Below, in pieces: positions 34,459 to 42,551 of a stretch of 64,000 nucleotides of DNA. Every line of letters begins with the position of its first letter. Position 1 is the stretch's first letter. The position numbers and the translations under genes were made by a program. The stretch covers positions 2,542,001-2,606,000 of the forward strand of contig NC_020453.1 of NCBI RefSeq assembly GCF_000344805.1, given 5' to 3'. This stretch comes from Bradyrhizobium oligotrophicum S58. GTDB taxonomy: Bacteria; Pseudomonadota; Alphaproteobacteria; Rhizobiales; Xanthobacteraceae. The notes beneath the pieces were generated by a model, which searched no databases, had not been told where the DNA came from, and saw only the letters and a program-made list of their open reading frames with translations.

Positions 34459-35007
34459 TTGGCCGCTCTTGCATCATTTCGGATCACGACCTTGAAACTC
34501 GCTCTTGTTCTTACGTCTTTGATCCCCTTGCTTGCGACACCGGCTCGTGCCGAGCCGCCCAAGGTCGCGGTATTCGATTTCGAGCTGATCGACACCAGCC
34601 TGCAGGGCGAGGTGCAGGGACCGCGCGCGGACGAGCAGCAGCGCCTGGCGCATGCGGCCGAGCAGTTGCGATCGGCGCTGCAGGACTCCGGACGTTTTCG
34701 CGTGCTCGATATCGCACCCGTTAACGATGCGGCGCACCACAGCAATCTGCAGGCCTGCGGCGGCTGCGACGTCAAGCTCGCCTCCGACATCGGCGCCGAT
34801 CTTGCGATCACCGGAACGGTGCAGAAGGTTTCCAACCTCATCCTCAACATGAACATCTATCTGCACGACGTTCACAGCGGCAAGTCCGTCGCGGCTGTTA
34901 CGGCCGACATGCGCGGCAACACCGATGAATCCTGGACCCGCACCATGGCCTGGCTGATCCGCAACCGCCTGCTGGCGCCGAACTACGGCGCGCCGCAGGC
35001 GCAGTAG
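34459..35007 (+). CDS. DUF2380/DUF3280-type secreted protein of PQQ locus
   Basis: The frame begins at a TTG (34459) and encodes 182 residues with a signal peptide (ends ARA). A second TTG at 34492 is an equally possible start. The body matches DUF2380-type proteins: PPKVAVFDFELIDTSLQGE, then ADLAITGTVQKVSNLILNMNIYLHDV, ending with WTRTMAWLIRNRLL. These proteins occur near quinoprotein dehydrogenase genes. Their role is unknown. It is divergent from the ABC operon at 34385. Confidence 0.8.
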   Translation: MAALASFRITTLKLALVLTSLIPLLATPARAEPPKVAVFDFELIDTSLQGEVQGPRADEQQRLAHAAEQLRSALQDSGRFRVLDIAPVNDAAHHSNLQACGGCDVKLASDIGADLAITGTVQKVSNLILNMNIYLHDVHSGKSVAAVTADMRGNTDESWTRTMAWLIRNRLLAPNYGAPQAQ

Positions 35008-35257
35008 ACAGGCCCCGCGACTCGCCGGCGCCCGCGGCACGCCCTCTCGATGAGGCGGGACAGCGCGATACAACCGTGAATTCCGAAAAATCGAAGACGA
35101 ATCTTTTTCGCCCGCGGACTGGACACGAGTGATCGTCTCGCGCGGCCTGCGAAAATTGCTCTGCGCGCGCACGGGATGATCGGACGGGGGCGACGATCAA
35201 ATCGCTGCCGCGGGCGCGTGACCGCGCCCGTCGGGCAAATCATGGCCGCAGCTGATA

Positions 35258-36103
35258 TCAGCGTCCGAGCCGCGCCGCGTGCCAGCGCAGATGGTCGGCC
35301 ATGTAGGTCGAGATGAAGTAGTAGCTGTGGTCGTAGCCGTCCTGCTTGCGCAGCAGCAGCGGAATGTTGGCCTTGTCGCAGGCCGCCTTGAGCAGCTCGG
35401 GACGCAGCTGCGGCACGAGGAACTGGTCGGCGGTGCCGACATCGACCAGCAGGTCGGAGACGCGGGCGCCGTCCTCGATCAGCGCCACGGCATCGTGCTT
35501 GCGCCACGCCGCCTTGTCGGCACCGAGATAGCCTGATAGCGCCTTCTCGCCCCACGGCACCTGCGACGGCGCGACGATCGGCGAGAACGCGCTGGCGGCG
35601 CGATAGCGGTCGGGGTTGCGCAGCGCCACGGTGAGCGCGCCATGGCCGCCCATCGAATGGCCCATCACCGACTGCCGACGCGGATCGACCGGGAAGTTCG
35701 CCGCGACCACGCTCGGCAGCTCCTCGGTGACATAGCTCCACATCCGGTAGTTCTTCGCGAACGGTGCCTCGGTGGCGTCGACATAGAAGCCGGCGCCGAG
35801 GCCGAAATCATAGGCATTGTTGGGATCGCCGGGCACGCCATCGCCGCGCGGCGAAGTGTCGGGCGCCACGAAGATCAGGCCGAGCTCGGCGCAGGCGGCA
35901 CGGAACTCGCCCTTCTCGGTGACATTGGCGTGGGTGCAGGTCAGGCCGGACAGATACCAGACCACCGGCAGCTTCGCGCCATCGGCATGCGGCGGCACGA
36001 ACACCGAGAAGGTCATCTCGGTCTTGGTCTCCTGGCTGGCATGCCGGTAGACGCCCTGGACGCCACCATGGGATTTGTTCTGGGAGACGGTCGTGAGCGT
36101 CAT
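35258..36103 (-). CDS. fghA: S-formylglutathione hydrolase
   Basis: The 281-residue esterase D family enzyme has nucleophile motif GHSMGGHGAL (S150), with D226 (DVGTADQF) and H259 (GYDHSYYF) completing the triad. The family stretch GLTCTHANVTEKG lies near residue 55. It hydrolyses S-formylglutathione to formate and glutathione. This is the third step of the path begun by gfa and adhC in the xoxF operon. It lies beside the response regulator/kinase pair, as in Paracoccus where FlhRS sit with formaldehyde-oxidation genes. Confidence 0.96.
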   Translation of the reverse strand: MTLTTVSQNKSHGGVQGVYRHASQETKTEMTFSVFVPPHADGAKLPVVWYLSGLTCTHANVTEKGEFRAACAELGLIFVAPDTSPRGDGVPGDPNNAYDFGLGAGFYVDATEAPFAKNYRMWSYVTEELPSVVAANFPVDPRRQSVMGHSMGGHGALTVALRNPDRYRAASAFSPIVAPSQVPWGEKALSGYLGADKAAWRKHDAVALIEDGARVSDLLVDVGTADQFLVPQLRPELLKAACDKANIPLLLRKQDGYDHSYYFISTYMADHLRWHAARLGR

Positions 36104-36185
36104 GGGATCACCTGTTCGGCAATGATGTCAGGCCGGCGCTGATGTCGCCAACCTGTTTCAGGCTGCGTCGTTCATTCGAGAGAAG

Positions 36186-36806
36186 TCAAGCGACGCCGTT
36201 CTCGATGGCCAAACGCACCAGCTCCCCGGACGTTCTCACGCCGAGCTTCTGGCGGATGATCGAGGAGGTGTTGGCGACGGTCTTGTAGGACGAGTGGATC
36301 AGCCAGGCAATCTCGGATAGGCTCTTGCCGGCGCTCAGCAGCCGGAGGATCTCGAGCTCGCGCGAGGTCAGCTTGGCCAGCGGGCTCTGCGCCACGGCCG
36401 CGCCCGCGAACGCGATGCTGCGCGCGATCGCCGGCGGCAGATAGCTGCCGCCGCGCGCGACCTCACGGATCGCCTCGGCCAGATCGTTCGGATCGCCGCT
36501 CTTGGACACGTAGCCCTTGGCGCCGAGGTCGATCGCCCGCGCCGCGAACACCGGATCGTCGTTCATGCTGAACATGATCAGCCGGGCATTGGCGTCACGC
36601 GCCAGGATGCGGCGCGCCAGCTCGAAGCCGGACACGGTCGGCAGGTTGATGTCGACCACGCAGACGTCCGGGCGCTCGGCGACGAAGCTGATCTCGCCGC
36701 TCTCCGCATCGGCCGCCTCGAGCAGCACGAGATCGGGATCGCCCGACAGCAAAGCACGGCAGCCGGAGGCCACAATGGGATGATCGTCGACGATCAGTAC
36801 GCGCAT
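36186..36806 (-). CDS. LuxR/NarL-type response regulator (FlhR-like)
   Basis: This 206-residue protein has a receiver domain with acidic pair VDDH, phosphoacceptor D52 in VCVVDINLP and the conserved Lys in KGYVSKSGD. A NarL-type DNA-binding domain follows (LTSRELEILRLLSAGKSLSEIAWLIHSSYKTV). It is divergent from the histidine kinase gene at 36960 and is 82 bp upstream of fghA on the same strand, so it may be co-transcribed with fghA. By context it resembles FlhR of Paracoccus, which controls formaldehyde oxidation. That assignment is inference. Confidence 0.88.
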   Translation of the reverse strand: MRVLIVDDHPIVASGCRALLSGDPDLVLLEAADAESGEISFVAERPDVCVVDINLPTVSGFELARRILARDANARLIMFSMNDDPVFAARAIDLGAKGYVSKSGDPNDLAEAIREVARGGSYLPPAIARSIAFAGAAVAQSPLAKLTSRELEILRLLSAGKSLSEIAWLIHSSYKTVANTSSIIRQKLGVRTSGELVRLAIENGVA

Positions 36807-36959
36807 GGCCTTGGGGTCCCGGACTTCCGACTCGCGTCATTATTGCAGTGCATCATGGATGCGTGCAGCGCGATGTTGCATGATGTTGCAATTAGATCGC
36901 TGGCGGATTTGTCTGTCAATGTGAGCATGCTGAAACCCGGTGGCTTTGAGGCGGAGAGA

Positions 36960-38306
36960 ATGTGGCAGAATTGGTCGTTGCGGACCCGCATCAACGTGCT
37001 GCTCGCTTTGGTGCTGACGCTCGGGCTCGCCATCAACATCGGCCGGCTCGTGCTGGAGGCGGCGCCGCGCGTGCTGGCCGAGGACCAGAGCGTCATCAGG
37101 CTGACGCGCGCCTTCATCGAAACCATCATGGACGAGGTCAATGACGCGCCGGACCCGGATGCCCGGCTGAACCGGATCGTCGGCGATCTCGGCCAGCTGC
37201 GTCACGTCAGTGTCATCAGGCAGGCGACGCCGGTGCAGCCGCCGCCCCCTCCGGGCGTGGGCCGGGCGGCCCCGGCGTGGTTCATCGCGCTGGTGCATCC
37301 CGACAAGACGTCGGTCAGCATGCCCGTCGTCGTGGCCGGCCGGACCGATACCCTGGTGATCACCTCGCATCCCGACGATGAGATCGCCGAGATCTGGGAC
37401 GGCATCGTCACCCAGCTCGTCGTCGGCTCGCTGGTCGGGCTGGCCTTGTTCGCGATCACGATGCTGGTGGTCGGGCGCGCGCTGGCACCGCTGGCGGATC
37501 TGTCGGACGCGATGAGCCGGATCGAGGCCGGCGCCTATGACGCGCGCGTCAAGCCGGGCGGCGCGCCCGAACTCGCCGCACTCTGCGCCAGGCTCAACCA
37601 TCTCGCCGGCGCCCTCGGCGAGGCCGTGGAGGAGAAGCGCCGGCTCGCCGAGCGCACCGTGTCGCTGCAGGATTTGGAGCGCAAGGAGATCGCGCGCGAG
37701 CTGCATGACGAGTTCGGGCCGCATCTGTTCGCGCTGCGCGCGCATGCCAGCGCGCTGATGCGGCTGCCCGAAGGCGGCGCGGTCGATGTCGCCGCGATGC
37801 GCCGGCACGGCCAGGCGATCCTCGACCAGGTCAACGCGGTGCAGCAGTTCAACCGCCGCATCCTGGAGCGGCTGCGCCCCGTCGGCCTCGCCGAGCTCGG
37901 CCTGCGCGAGGCGCTCGGCGCGCTCGTGCGGCTGTGGCGGGAGTCGCGGCCCGAGGTGGCGATCGAGACCAGCTTCACCGATGCCGTCGTGCGCAGCAAC
38001 GAGACCGCGGAGCTGACGATCTACCGCGTGGTGCAGGAGGCGCTAACCAACGTGTTCCGCCACGCCGAGGCAAGCGCGGTCGACGTCACCATCGAGCCGC
38101 TGCAGCAGACCATGGCGGGCCATCGCCGCAGCTATACGCGGGTGCGTGTCCGCGACGACGGCCGCGGGCTCAGTCCCGGGCACAAGCTCGGCTTCGGCCT
38201 CACCGGCATGCGCGAGCGGCTGCTGGCGCTCGGCGGAACGCTGACGGTAGCCTCGACCGGCACGGGTGTCACGATCGAGGCCATGGTGCCGGCGGATGCA
38301 GCGTGA
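36960..38306 (+). CDS. Sensor histidine kinase, NarX/HisKA_3 type (FlhS-like)
   Basis: ATG 36960 follows GCGGAGAG and gives 448 residues. There are two membrane segments (about 12-30 and 150-172) around a periplasmic loop with a proline-rich patch PPPPPG, then a HAMP region. The dimerisation helix has H249 in LERKEIARELHDEFG. The ATPase domain has VVQEALTNVFRHAE, VRDDGRGL and LTGMRERLLALGG. Divergent from the response regulator gene, it is the obvious partner. The likely signal is methanol, formaldehyde or their oxidation state, by analogy with FlhS. Confidence 0.9.
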   Translation: MWQNWSLRTRINVLLALVLTLGLAINIGRLVLEAAPRVLAEDQSVIRLTRAFIETIMDEVNDAPDPDARLNRIVGDLGQLRHVSVIRQATPVQPPPPPGVGRAAPAWFIALVHPDKTSVSMPVVVAGRTDTLVITSHPDDEIAEIWDGIVTQLVVGSLVGLALFAITMLVVGRALAPLADLSDAMSRIEAGAYDARVKPGGAPELAALCARLNHLAGALGEAVEEKRRLAERTVSLQDLERKEIARELHDEFGPHLFALRAHASALMRLPEGGAVDVAAMRRHGQAILDQVNAVQQFNRRILERLRPVGLAELGLREALGALVRLWRESRPEVAIETSFTDAVVRSNETAELTIYRVVQEALTNVFRHAEASAVDVTIEPLQQTMAGHRRSYTRVRVRDDGRGLSPGHKLGFGLTGMRERLLALGGTLTVASTGTGVTIEAMVPADAA

Positions 38307-38409
38307 GTTCAGCGCTAGGAACCAACGATCCGGCGGCGCATTCAGCGAGCTACTTACGCTTCGCGTGAGCCGCAGTCCGGAGCACGCGCCGGTCGCTTGC
38401 GGTGATCAC

Positions 38410-38766
38410 ATGACCAGAACCTTGCTTGCGCTGGGCGGCGCAGCCTTGCTGGCGGCGCTGCCGTTCAACACGGCCGTCGCGCGTGACGACGGCCGCTACA
38501 CCAACTCGCCGCTCAAAGGCTGGTTCGACAGCCTGAGGAGCGGGCGCGGGCCGTGTTGCTCGGATGCGGACGGCTTTGCGGTCTCCGATCCCGACTGGGA
38601 TATGGAGGGCACGCATTATCGGGTGCGGCTCGACGGCGAATGGATCGTCGTGCCCGACGATGCCGTCATCACCGAGCCCAATCGCGCTGGTCGCACGATG
38701 GTGTGGCCCATCAAAGGCTCGCTCGGCACCTCGATCCGCTGCTTCATGCCCGGCAATCTGAGCTGA
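38410..38766 (+). CDS. Small secreted protein with CC-x-D-AD motif, paralogue of 21141 gene
   Basis: This 118-residue protein has a signal peptide (ends VARD, about 26) and the block GPCCSDADGF, then WIVVPDDAV and a C-terminal SIRCFMPG. The same plan is seen in the protein at 21141. The two copies flank the PQQ island at both ends of its second part. Function unknown. The gene follows the histidine kinase by 103 bp and may be in its transcript. Confidence 0.75.
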   Translation: MTRTLLALGGAALLAALPFNTAVARDDGRYTNSPLKGWFDSLRSGRGPCCSDADGFAVSDPDWDMEGTHYRVRLDGEWIVVPDDAVITEPNRAGRTMVWPIKGSLGTSIRCFMPGNLS

Positions 38767-38954
38767 GCGAGGCCAGCCTGGAGCGGTCGTGGCGCGCAAC
38801 GCGTGCGCATCATGCGGCGCATGGTCCTGCGCGCCGCCGCGCGCTGGAACTTCGCATGGGCTCCACGATTGCTACCAGATCATGCAGTCGATGTGGCCTG
38901 CACGGCCGCTTTCCCATTGCGGACGGTGGGCGTGCACCACGGGCGAGGATCACC

Positions 38955-39143
38955 ATGGAACAGACCGACGACACCCATCTGCAGGAGCGCATCCGCGAGC
39001 GCGCCCACACATTGTGGGAGCAGTCCGGACGGCCGGACGGCCGCGAGGATGAGTTCTGGTATCAGGCCGAACGCGAAGTCCGTGAAATGGAGCAGTTGCA
39101 CGACGAGGCGACGGCGCCGCCGCCGACCATGCTGCCGACCTGA
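38955..39143 (+). CDS. DUF2934-type small protein (62 aa)
   Basis: The 62-residue charged, helical protein (ERIRERAHTLWEQSGRPDGREDEFWYQAEREV) matches the DUF2934 pattern of about 40 residues with the WEQSGRPDGRE core. Such proteins are abundant in rhizobia, often near stress genes. Function unknown. Confidence 0.8.
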   Translation: MEQTDDTHLQERIRERAHTLWEQSGRPDGREDEFWYQAEREVREMEQLHDEATAPPPTMLPT

Positions 39144-39171
39144 ACGTGATCAAACCAGAAAGGATGATCTG

Positions 39172-39327
39172 ATGAGCAAGGAAACGCCGAAGGACGATCC
39201 GCGCCAGGAGAGCGACTGGGGATCGATGAAGCAGACCGACAAGCCCTGGGCCGAAAAGCCGGAGAAGGAGCAGCGATCCGAAGCGGCGAAGGACCTGGAG
39301 CAGTGGGCAGAGAGCAAGACGCATTGA
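39172..39327 (+). CDS. Small hydrophilic hypothetical protein (51 aa)
   Basis: The frame starts 28 bp after the DUF2934 gene and encodes a lysine/glutamate-rich 51-residue protein with no hydrophobic core, probably disordered. Similar short hydrophilic proteins occur in stress or general-response regions of bradyrhizobia. No family assigned. Confidence 0.6.
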   Translation: MSKETPKDDPRQESDWGSMKQTDKPWAEKPEKEQRSEAAKDLEQWAESKTH

Positions 39328-39356
39328 GGTGAACCGGTTGTTCTCGTCTGCCTCAA

Positions 39357-39440
39357 CGTCGTCATGGCCGGGCTCGTCCCGGCCATCCACGTCGCCCGAA
39401 GTCGGGGATCGACGTTGATGCCCGGGCCCGGCAATGACGA
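39357..39440. repeat. ATGGCCGGGC / GATGCCCGGG palindromic repeat, copy 3
   Basis: CGTCATGGCCGGGCTC, CCCGGCCATCCACGTCG and, inverted, CGACGTTGATGCCCGGGCCC plus CAATGACGAG form the same repeat seen at 5608 and 29514. Confidence 0.75.
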
Positions 39441-39618
39441 GTAGCTCACTGACAGCCATCCTCGGAGCGGAAGACTAGCTCATCGTGTGCGATGGCCCCT
39501 GTGGCAAGCGGGGCACGTGAACACCAAGCCGCTTGTCAGACATCGGCTCAGAGCTGCTACCTGGGAAGCGGAGAGATCGGTTGCTTCGGACAGCTGTCAT
39601 CGGCTGCCATCGACCCGG

Positions 39619-39789
39619 TCACGCCGTATGCCCGGGATCGACATTGTGCGGCGTCTTCTTCTCACGCAGCGGTGTCATCTTCGCGGGATCCCTCGCGCCC
39701 GGCACGCCGGGTGGGCCGAGCTGATCGCGCTGGATGTCGTCCTCGGAGCGGTCGGGCTCGCGCCCGTTGGTCGGGAGATCCTTCGCCAT
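39619..39789 (-). CDS. Small hydrophilic hypothetical protein (56 aa)
   Basis: From ATG 39789 (preceded by GAGGAAAGGATC) a 56-residue polar, proline-rich frame runs to 39619: MAKDLPTNGREPDRSEDD, then GPPGVPGARDPAKMTPL. The composition is like other short, unstructured proteins of this cluster. It is divergent from the SDR gene. Coding status is likely but not certain. Confidence 0.5.
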   Translation of the reverse strand: MAKDLPTNGREPDRSEDDIQRDQLGPPGVPGARDPAKMTPLREKKTPHNVDPGHTA

Positions 39790-39925
39790 CGTCTGATCCT
39801 TTCCTCGCTTCTCATCACGGCAATGCGTGCGATGGCGGACGCGTTCCGTCTGAACGGCGCAGCCGCGGCAGGAACGCCGCCTGTGTCCTGCGATTGAAGC
39901 TGCGTCAACCGCCAGGAGAAGCACG

Positions 39926-40783
39926 ATGTCCGATCATCCCGCGCCGCCATTTCCACCGCAGCAGCAAGCCATGCCGGGCACGACCGCAGCCATGCGACCC
40001 CGGCCCGATCACGGTGAGACCAGCTACAAGGGCTCGGGCAAACTCAAAGGCATGCGAGCCGTGATCACCGGCGGCGACAGCGGCATCGGCCGCGCGGTCG
40101 CGATTGCCTATGCGCGCGAGGGCGCCGACGTCCTCATCGCCTATCTCGAAGAGCATGACGACGCCAGGGAGGTGCAGCAACTGGTCGAGAAGGAGGGACG
40201 CAAGGCCGTGCTGATGCCGGGCGACATCCAGAACCCCGCGCATTGCCGGGCCATCATCCAGCGCGCGGTCGACGAGCTCGGCGGCGTCGACATCCTCGTC
40301 AACAACGCGGCGCATCAGGCCACCTTCAGCGACATCGGCGACATCTCCGACGAGGAATGGGAGTTGACGTTCCGCACCAACATCCACGCGATGTTCTATC
40401 TGACCAAGGCGGCGGTGCCGCACATGAAGCCGGGCAGCGCGATCGTCAATACCGCGTCGGTCAATTCGGACATGCCGAATCCGACGCTGCTCGCCTATGC
40501 AACGACCAAGGGCGCCATCCAGAACTTCACGGCGGGGCTCGCACAGATGCTGGCGGAGAAGGGCATCCGCGCCAATGCGGTGGCGCCGGGGCCGATCTGG
40601 ACGCCGTTGATCCCCTCGACGATGCCCGAGGAGAAGGTGAAGAATTTCGGCCAGCAGGTGCCGATGAAGCGCGCCGGCCAGCCGGCGGAGCTGGCGACGG
40701 CCTATGTGATGCTCGCCGATCCCCTGTCGAGCTACACGTCGGGCACGACGGTCGCGGTCACCGGCGGCAAGCCGTTCATCTGA
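39926..40783 (+). CDS. Short-chain dehydrogenase/reductase, YghA-like
   Basis: The 285-residue SDR has a proline-rich N-terminal extension (about 45 residues) as in the YghA/general stress group. Then come the cofactor motif VITGGDSGIGRAVA, the NNAAHQ turn, catalytic Ser/Tyr/Lys in TASVNSD...YATTKGA and the C-terminal GTTVAVTGGKPFI. Members are NADP-linked and linked to stress rather than to a fixed pathway. It is likely transcribed alone with the AGGAGAAG ribosome-binding site. Confidence 0.92.
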   Translation: MSDHPAPPFPPQQQAMPGTTAAMRPRPDHGETSYKGSGKLKGMRAVITGGDSGIGRAVAIAYAREGADVLIAYLEEHDDAREVQQLVEKEGRKAVLMPGDIQNPAHCRAIIQRAVDELGGVDILVNNAAHQATFSDIGDISDEEWELTFRTNIHAMFYLTKAAVPHMKPGSAIVNTASVNSDMPNPTLLAYATTKGAIQNFTAGLAQMLAEKGIRANAVAPGPIWTPLIPSTMPEEKVKNFGQQVPMKRAGQPAELATAYVMLADPLSSYTSGTTVAVTGGKPFI

Positions 40784-40970
40784 GCATGGGTTCAGCTCGG
40801 ATTCGAGTGGCGAGTGGGTGAGGGCTGATCTGACAGCGCCTCACCTGGCATCACTTGGACCAGCGGGCGCGCTTCAATTCGGCTGACACGCACCATGCTA
40901 GAGTCGCTGGCTTGTCGGATTTGTCAGACATCCGACAGCGCGCGATGCGACATGGCGCGCTGTTTTGTCC

Positions 40971-41213
40971 TCACGCAAAGGACATCAGCGCGCATGGTGC
41001 GGGCTCGGCCTGCACCGGCCATACCGCCGCGGCGGCCGTCTCGCCCTGCCGTTCGTCGAGAATTCGCTTCACCGAGCGTGAGCAGAGGCCGCATTGGACC
41101 GAGCAGCCGAGGCAATCATAGACCTGAGCCGGCGAACCGAAGGTGACGTCGGTCGTCGTGACGATGTCGCGAATGGCGGTGTCGCTGATGACGTTGCAGG
41201 AACAGATGATCAT
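40971..41213 (-). CDS. Bacterioferritin-associated ferredoxin-like protein
   Basis: This 80-residue protein begins MIICSCNVIS with the C-x-C of the Bfd 2Fe-2S site (C4, C6). It continues with a helix and CLGCSVQCGLCSRSV, which offers four cysteines (C34, C37, C41, C44) where Bfd has two. The start and helices fit Bfd. Its cysteine spacing and the 30-residue alanine-rich tail are unlike E. coli Bfd. No bacterioferritin gene is adjacent. It may mobilise iron from a distant bacterioferritin. Confidence 0.8.
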   Translation of the reverse strand: MIICSCNVISDTAIRDIVTTTDVTFGSPAQVYDCLGCSVQCGLCSRSVKRILDERQGETAAAAVWPVQAEPAPCALMSFA

Positions 41214-41318
41214 GGCTGTTGCTCGCTCCTGCCAACGATAAGCAACGGCGATGCCAAGGGGACGTCAGGGGAGAGCCAGAGAACGGCGGCTATTCAGAAT
41301 CGTTCGAAACGGCCGATA

Positions 41319-42161
41319 TCAGCGGCTGCCGGCCGGTACGGTGGAAGTTGCCCGTAGCCGTCCGATGACGTGCTGACGGATCGCGGTCAGCGTCGCCTGC
41401 GCGAGCGCCTGTCCCTGCGCGTCGATGCCGGTCCATTGCGCGTGACGGCCGCGCGAATCGATCTCTGCGAGCGCGATGCCGGCCGGCACGTCGCTGCCGT
41501 CGCGCACGACGCCGCGCAGGATGCCGTCATAGGGCGCGATGACGGGAATGCCCGAGAGGTGGCCGACGACAAAGCCCTTGTAGACTCGCGTGCCGATTTC
41601 GAGTGGCGTATGCCATCGGCCTTCATGCGGTGAATGCACCAGGCGCTCGGACCCGACGCCGCCGAGTTCGCCGAAATCATCCTTGGCCAGCGTCCAGCCC
41701 TCGTGCACGATCTGCCCGAGCCGGTCCGGCCGGGTCTCGATGGCGAGATCGCAATTGGCTGATGGCGAGAAGCCCGGACCGATGCCGACCGAGAGGCGCG
41801 TCATGCCGCGCAGATTGGGCGTCAGGTCGCGTGTCTGCATGCGTGCATCGACCAGCACGTCGATGGCGCGGACCGGCAGCAGATCGAGCAGCCCGAGCCA
41901 GGTGACCAGGACGTTCCGCGGGGCGGCCAGCGCCTTGAACACGTCCATGGTGTTCTCGATGCGCTCGCCGATCACGTTCTCGATGCGGATCGTGTCGCCG
42001 AACAGCGCGTCGTGGAAGGCCATCTTGCGGCGAAGGACCGGCGGATTGGGATCGTGCGACAGCACCACGCAGAAGCCGTCGCGATGCAGATGCACGGCGA
42101 TCGCGGACGCAATCTCGTTGGTGCCGAGGACCACGGCGAAGCGCAGTGCATTCGTCCCCAT
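41319..42161 (-). CDS. YqeB-like molybdenum hydroxylase accessory protein
   Basis: The 280-residue protein (start at 42161, with 42173 possible) has a Rossmann-like N-terminus FAVVLGTNEIASAIAVHLHRDGF, then a second domain with IGPGFSPSANCDLAIETRPDR and the end IRQHVIGRLR. This matches the family of selenium-dependent molybdenum hydroxylase maturation proteins (EF2563/YqeB). It acts on molybdenum hydroxylases such as xanthine dehydrogenase. The only such enzyme in this window is the Ior pair at 9.2-12 kb, so a link is possible but distant. It is divergent from fixR. Confidence 0.7.
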   Translation of the reverse strand: MGTNALRFAVVLGTNEIASAIAVHLHRDGFCVVLSHDPNPPVLRRKMAFHDALFGDTIRIENVIGERIENTMDVFKALAAPRNVLVTWLGLLDLLPVRAIDVLVDARMQTRDLTPNLRGMTRLSVGIGPGFSPSANCDLAIETRPDRLGQIVHEGWTLAKDDFGELGGVGSERLVHSPHEGRWHTPLEIGTRVYKGFVVGHLSGIPVIAPYDGILRGVVRDGSDVPAGIALAEIDSRGRHAQWTGIDAQGQALAQATLTAIRQHVIGRLRATSTVPAGSR

Positions 42162-42354
42162 GTCCCGGTCCATACGGCGTTGGCGTCCCATGGCTGACAG
42201 TCGTGAGACTGGAAAGCCAGATTCCAGTTCTAACAAGCAATCCTGTGAGCAAGAGTCGGACCATCGCGGCGCTTTTCGAAAAGTTCCGCGGTTTGAAGTG
42301 CTTGCAATTGGCGCGGAGGAAAGCCGACGCGAGACCTGTCCTGAACCCGCCAAT

Positions 42355-42372
42355 CTGTCGCGAACCCGACAG
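42355..42372 (+). promoter_or_regulatory. Upstream activator dyad of fixR (TGT-N10-ACA)
   Basis: CTGTCG-CGAACC-CGACAG is an exact inverted repeat containing TGT-N10-ACA (42356-42371), the NifA upstream consensus. Its centre is about 63 bp upstream of the predicted start site. In Bradyrhizobium japonicum the fixR upstream element near -68 binds RegR, so this site could serve RegR, NifA or both. Confidence 0.6.
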
Positions 42373-42400
42373 GAAACGCCGCCTTGTGCGCGGTTTTCGT

Positions 42401-42416
42401 TGGCCCGGATTCTGCA
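42401..42416 (+). promoter_or_regulatory. RpoN -24/-12 promoter of fixR
   Basis: TGGCCCG-GATT-CTGC(A) places GG at 42402-42403 and GC at 42414-42415 with exactly 10 bases between, as sigma-54 requires. The predicted start is near 42427, about 125 bp before the fixR GTG. Confidence 0.65.
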
Positions 42417-42551
42417 AAACCGCTGCATGGCCTTCTCGTGCACTGATGCGATCGATCGTGGGGCTCGCCGCCTGGACATGTCGGGCGAATGCAGCAGCCG
42501 AAATCTGGCAGCCGGTGATGGCGTATCGGCGCTTGGTCAGGACGGCATGAG

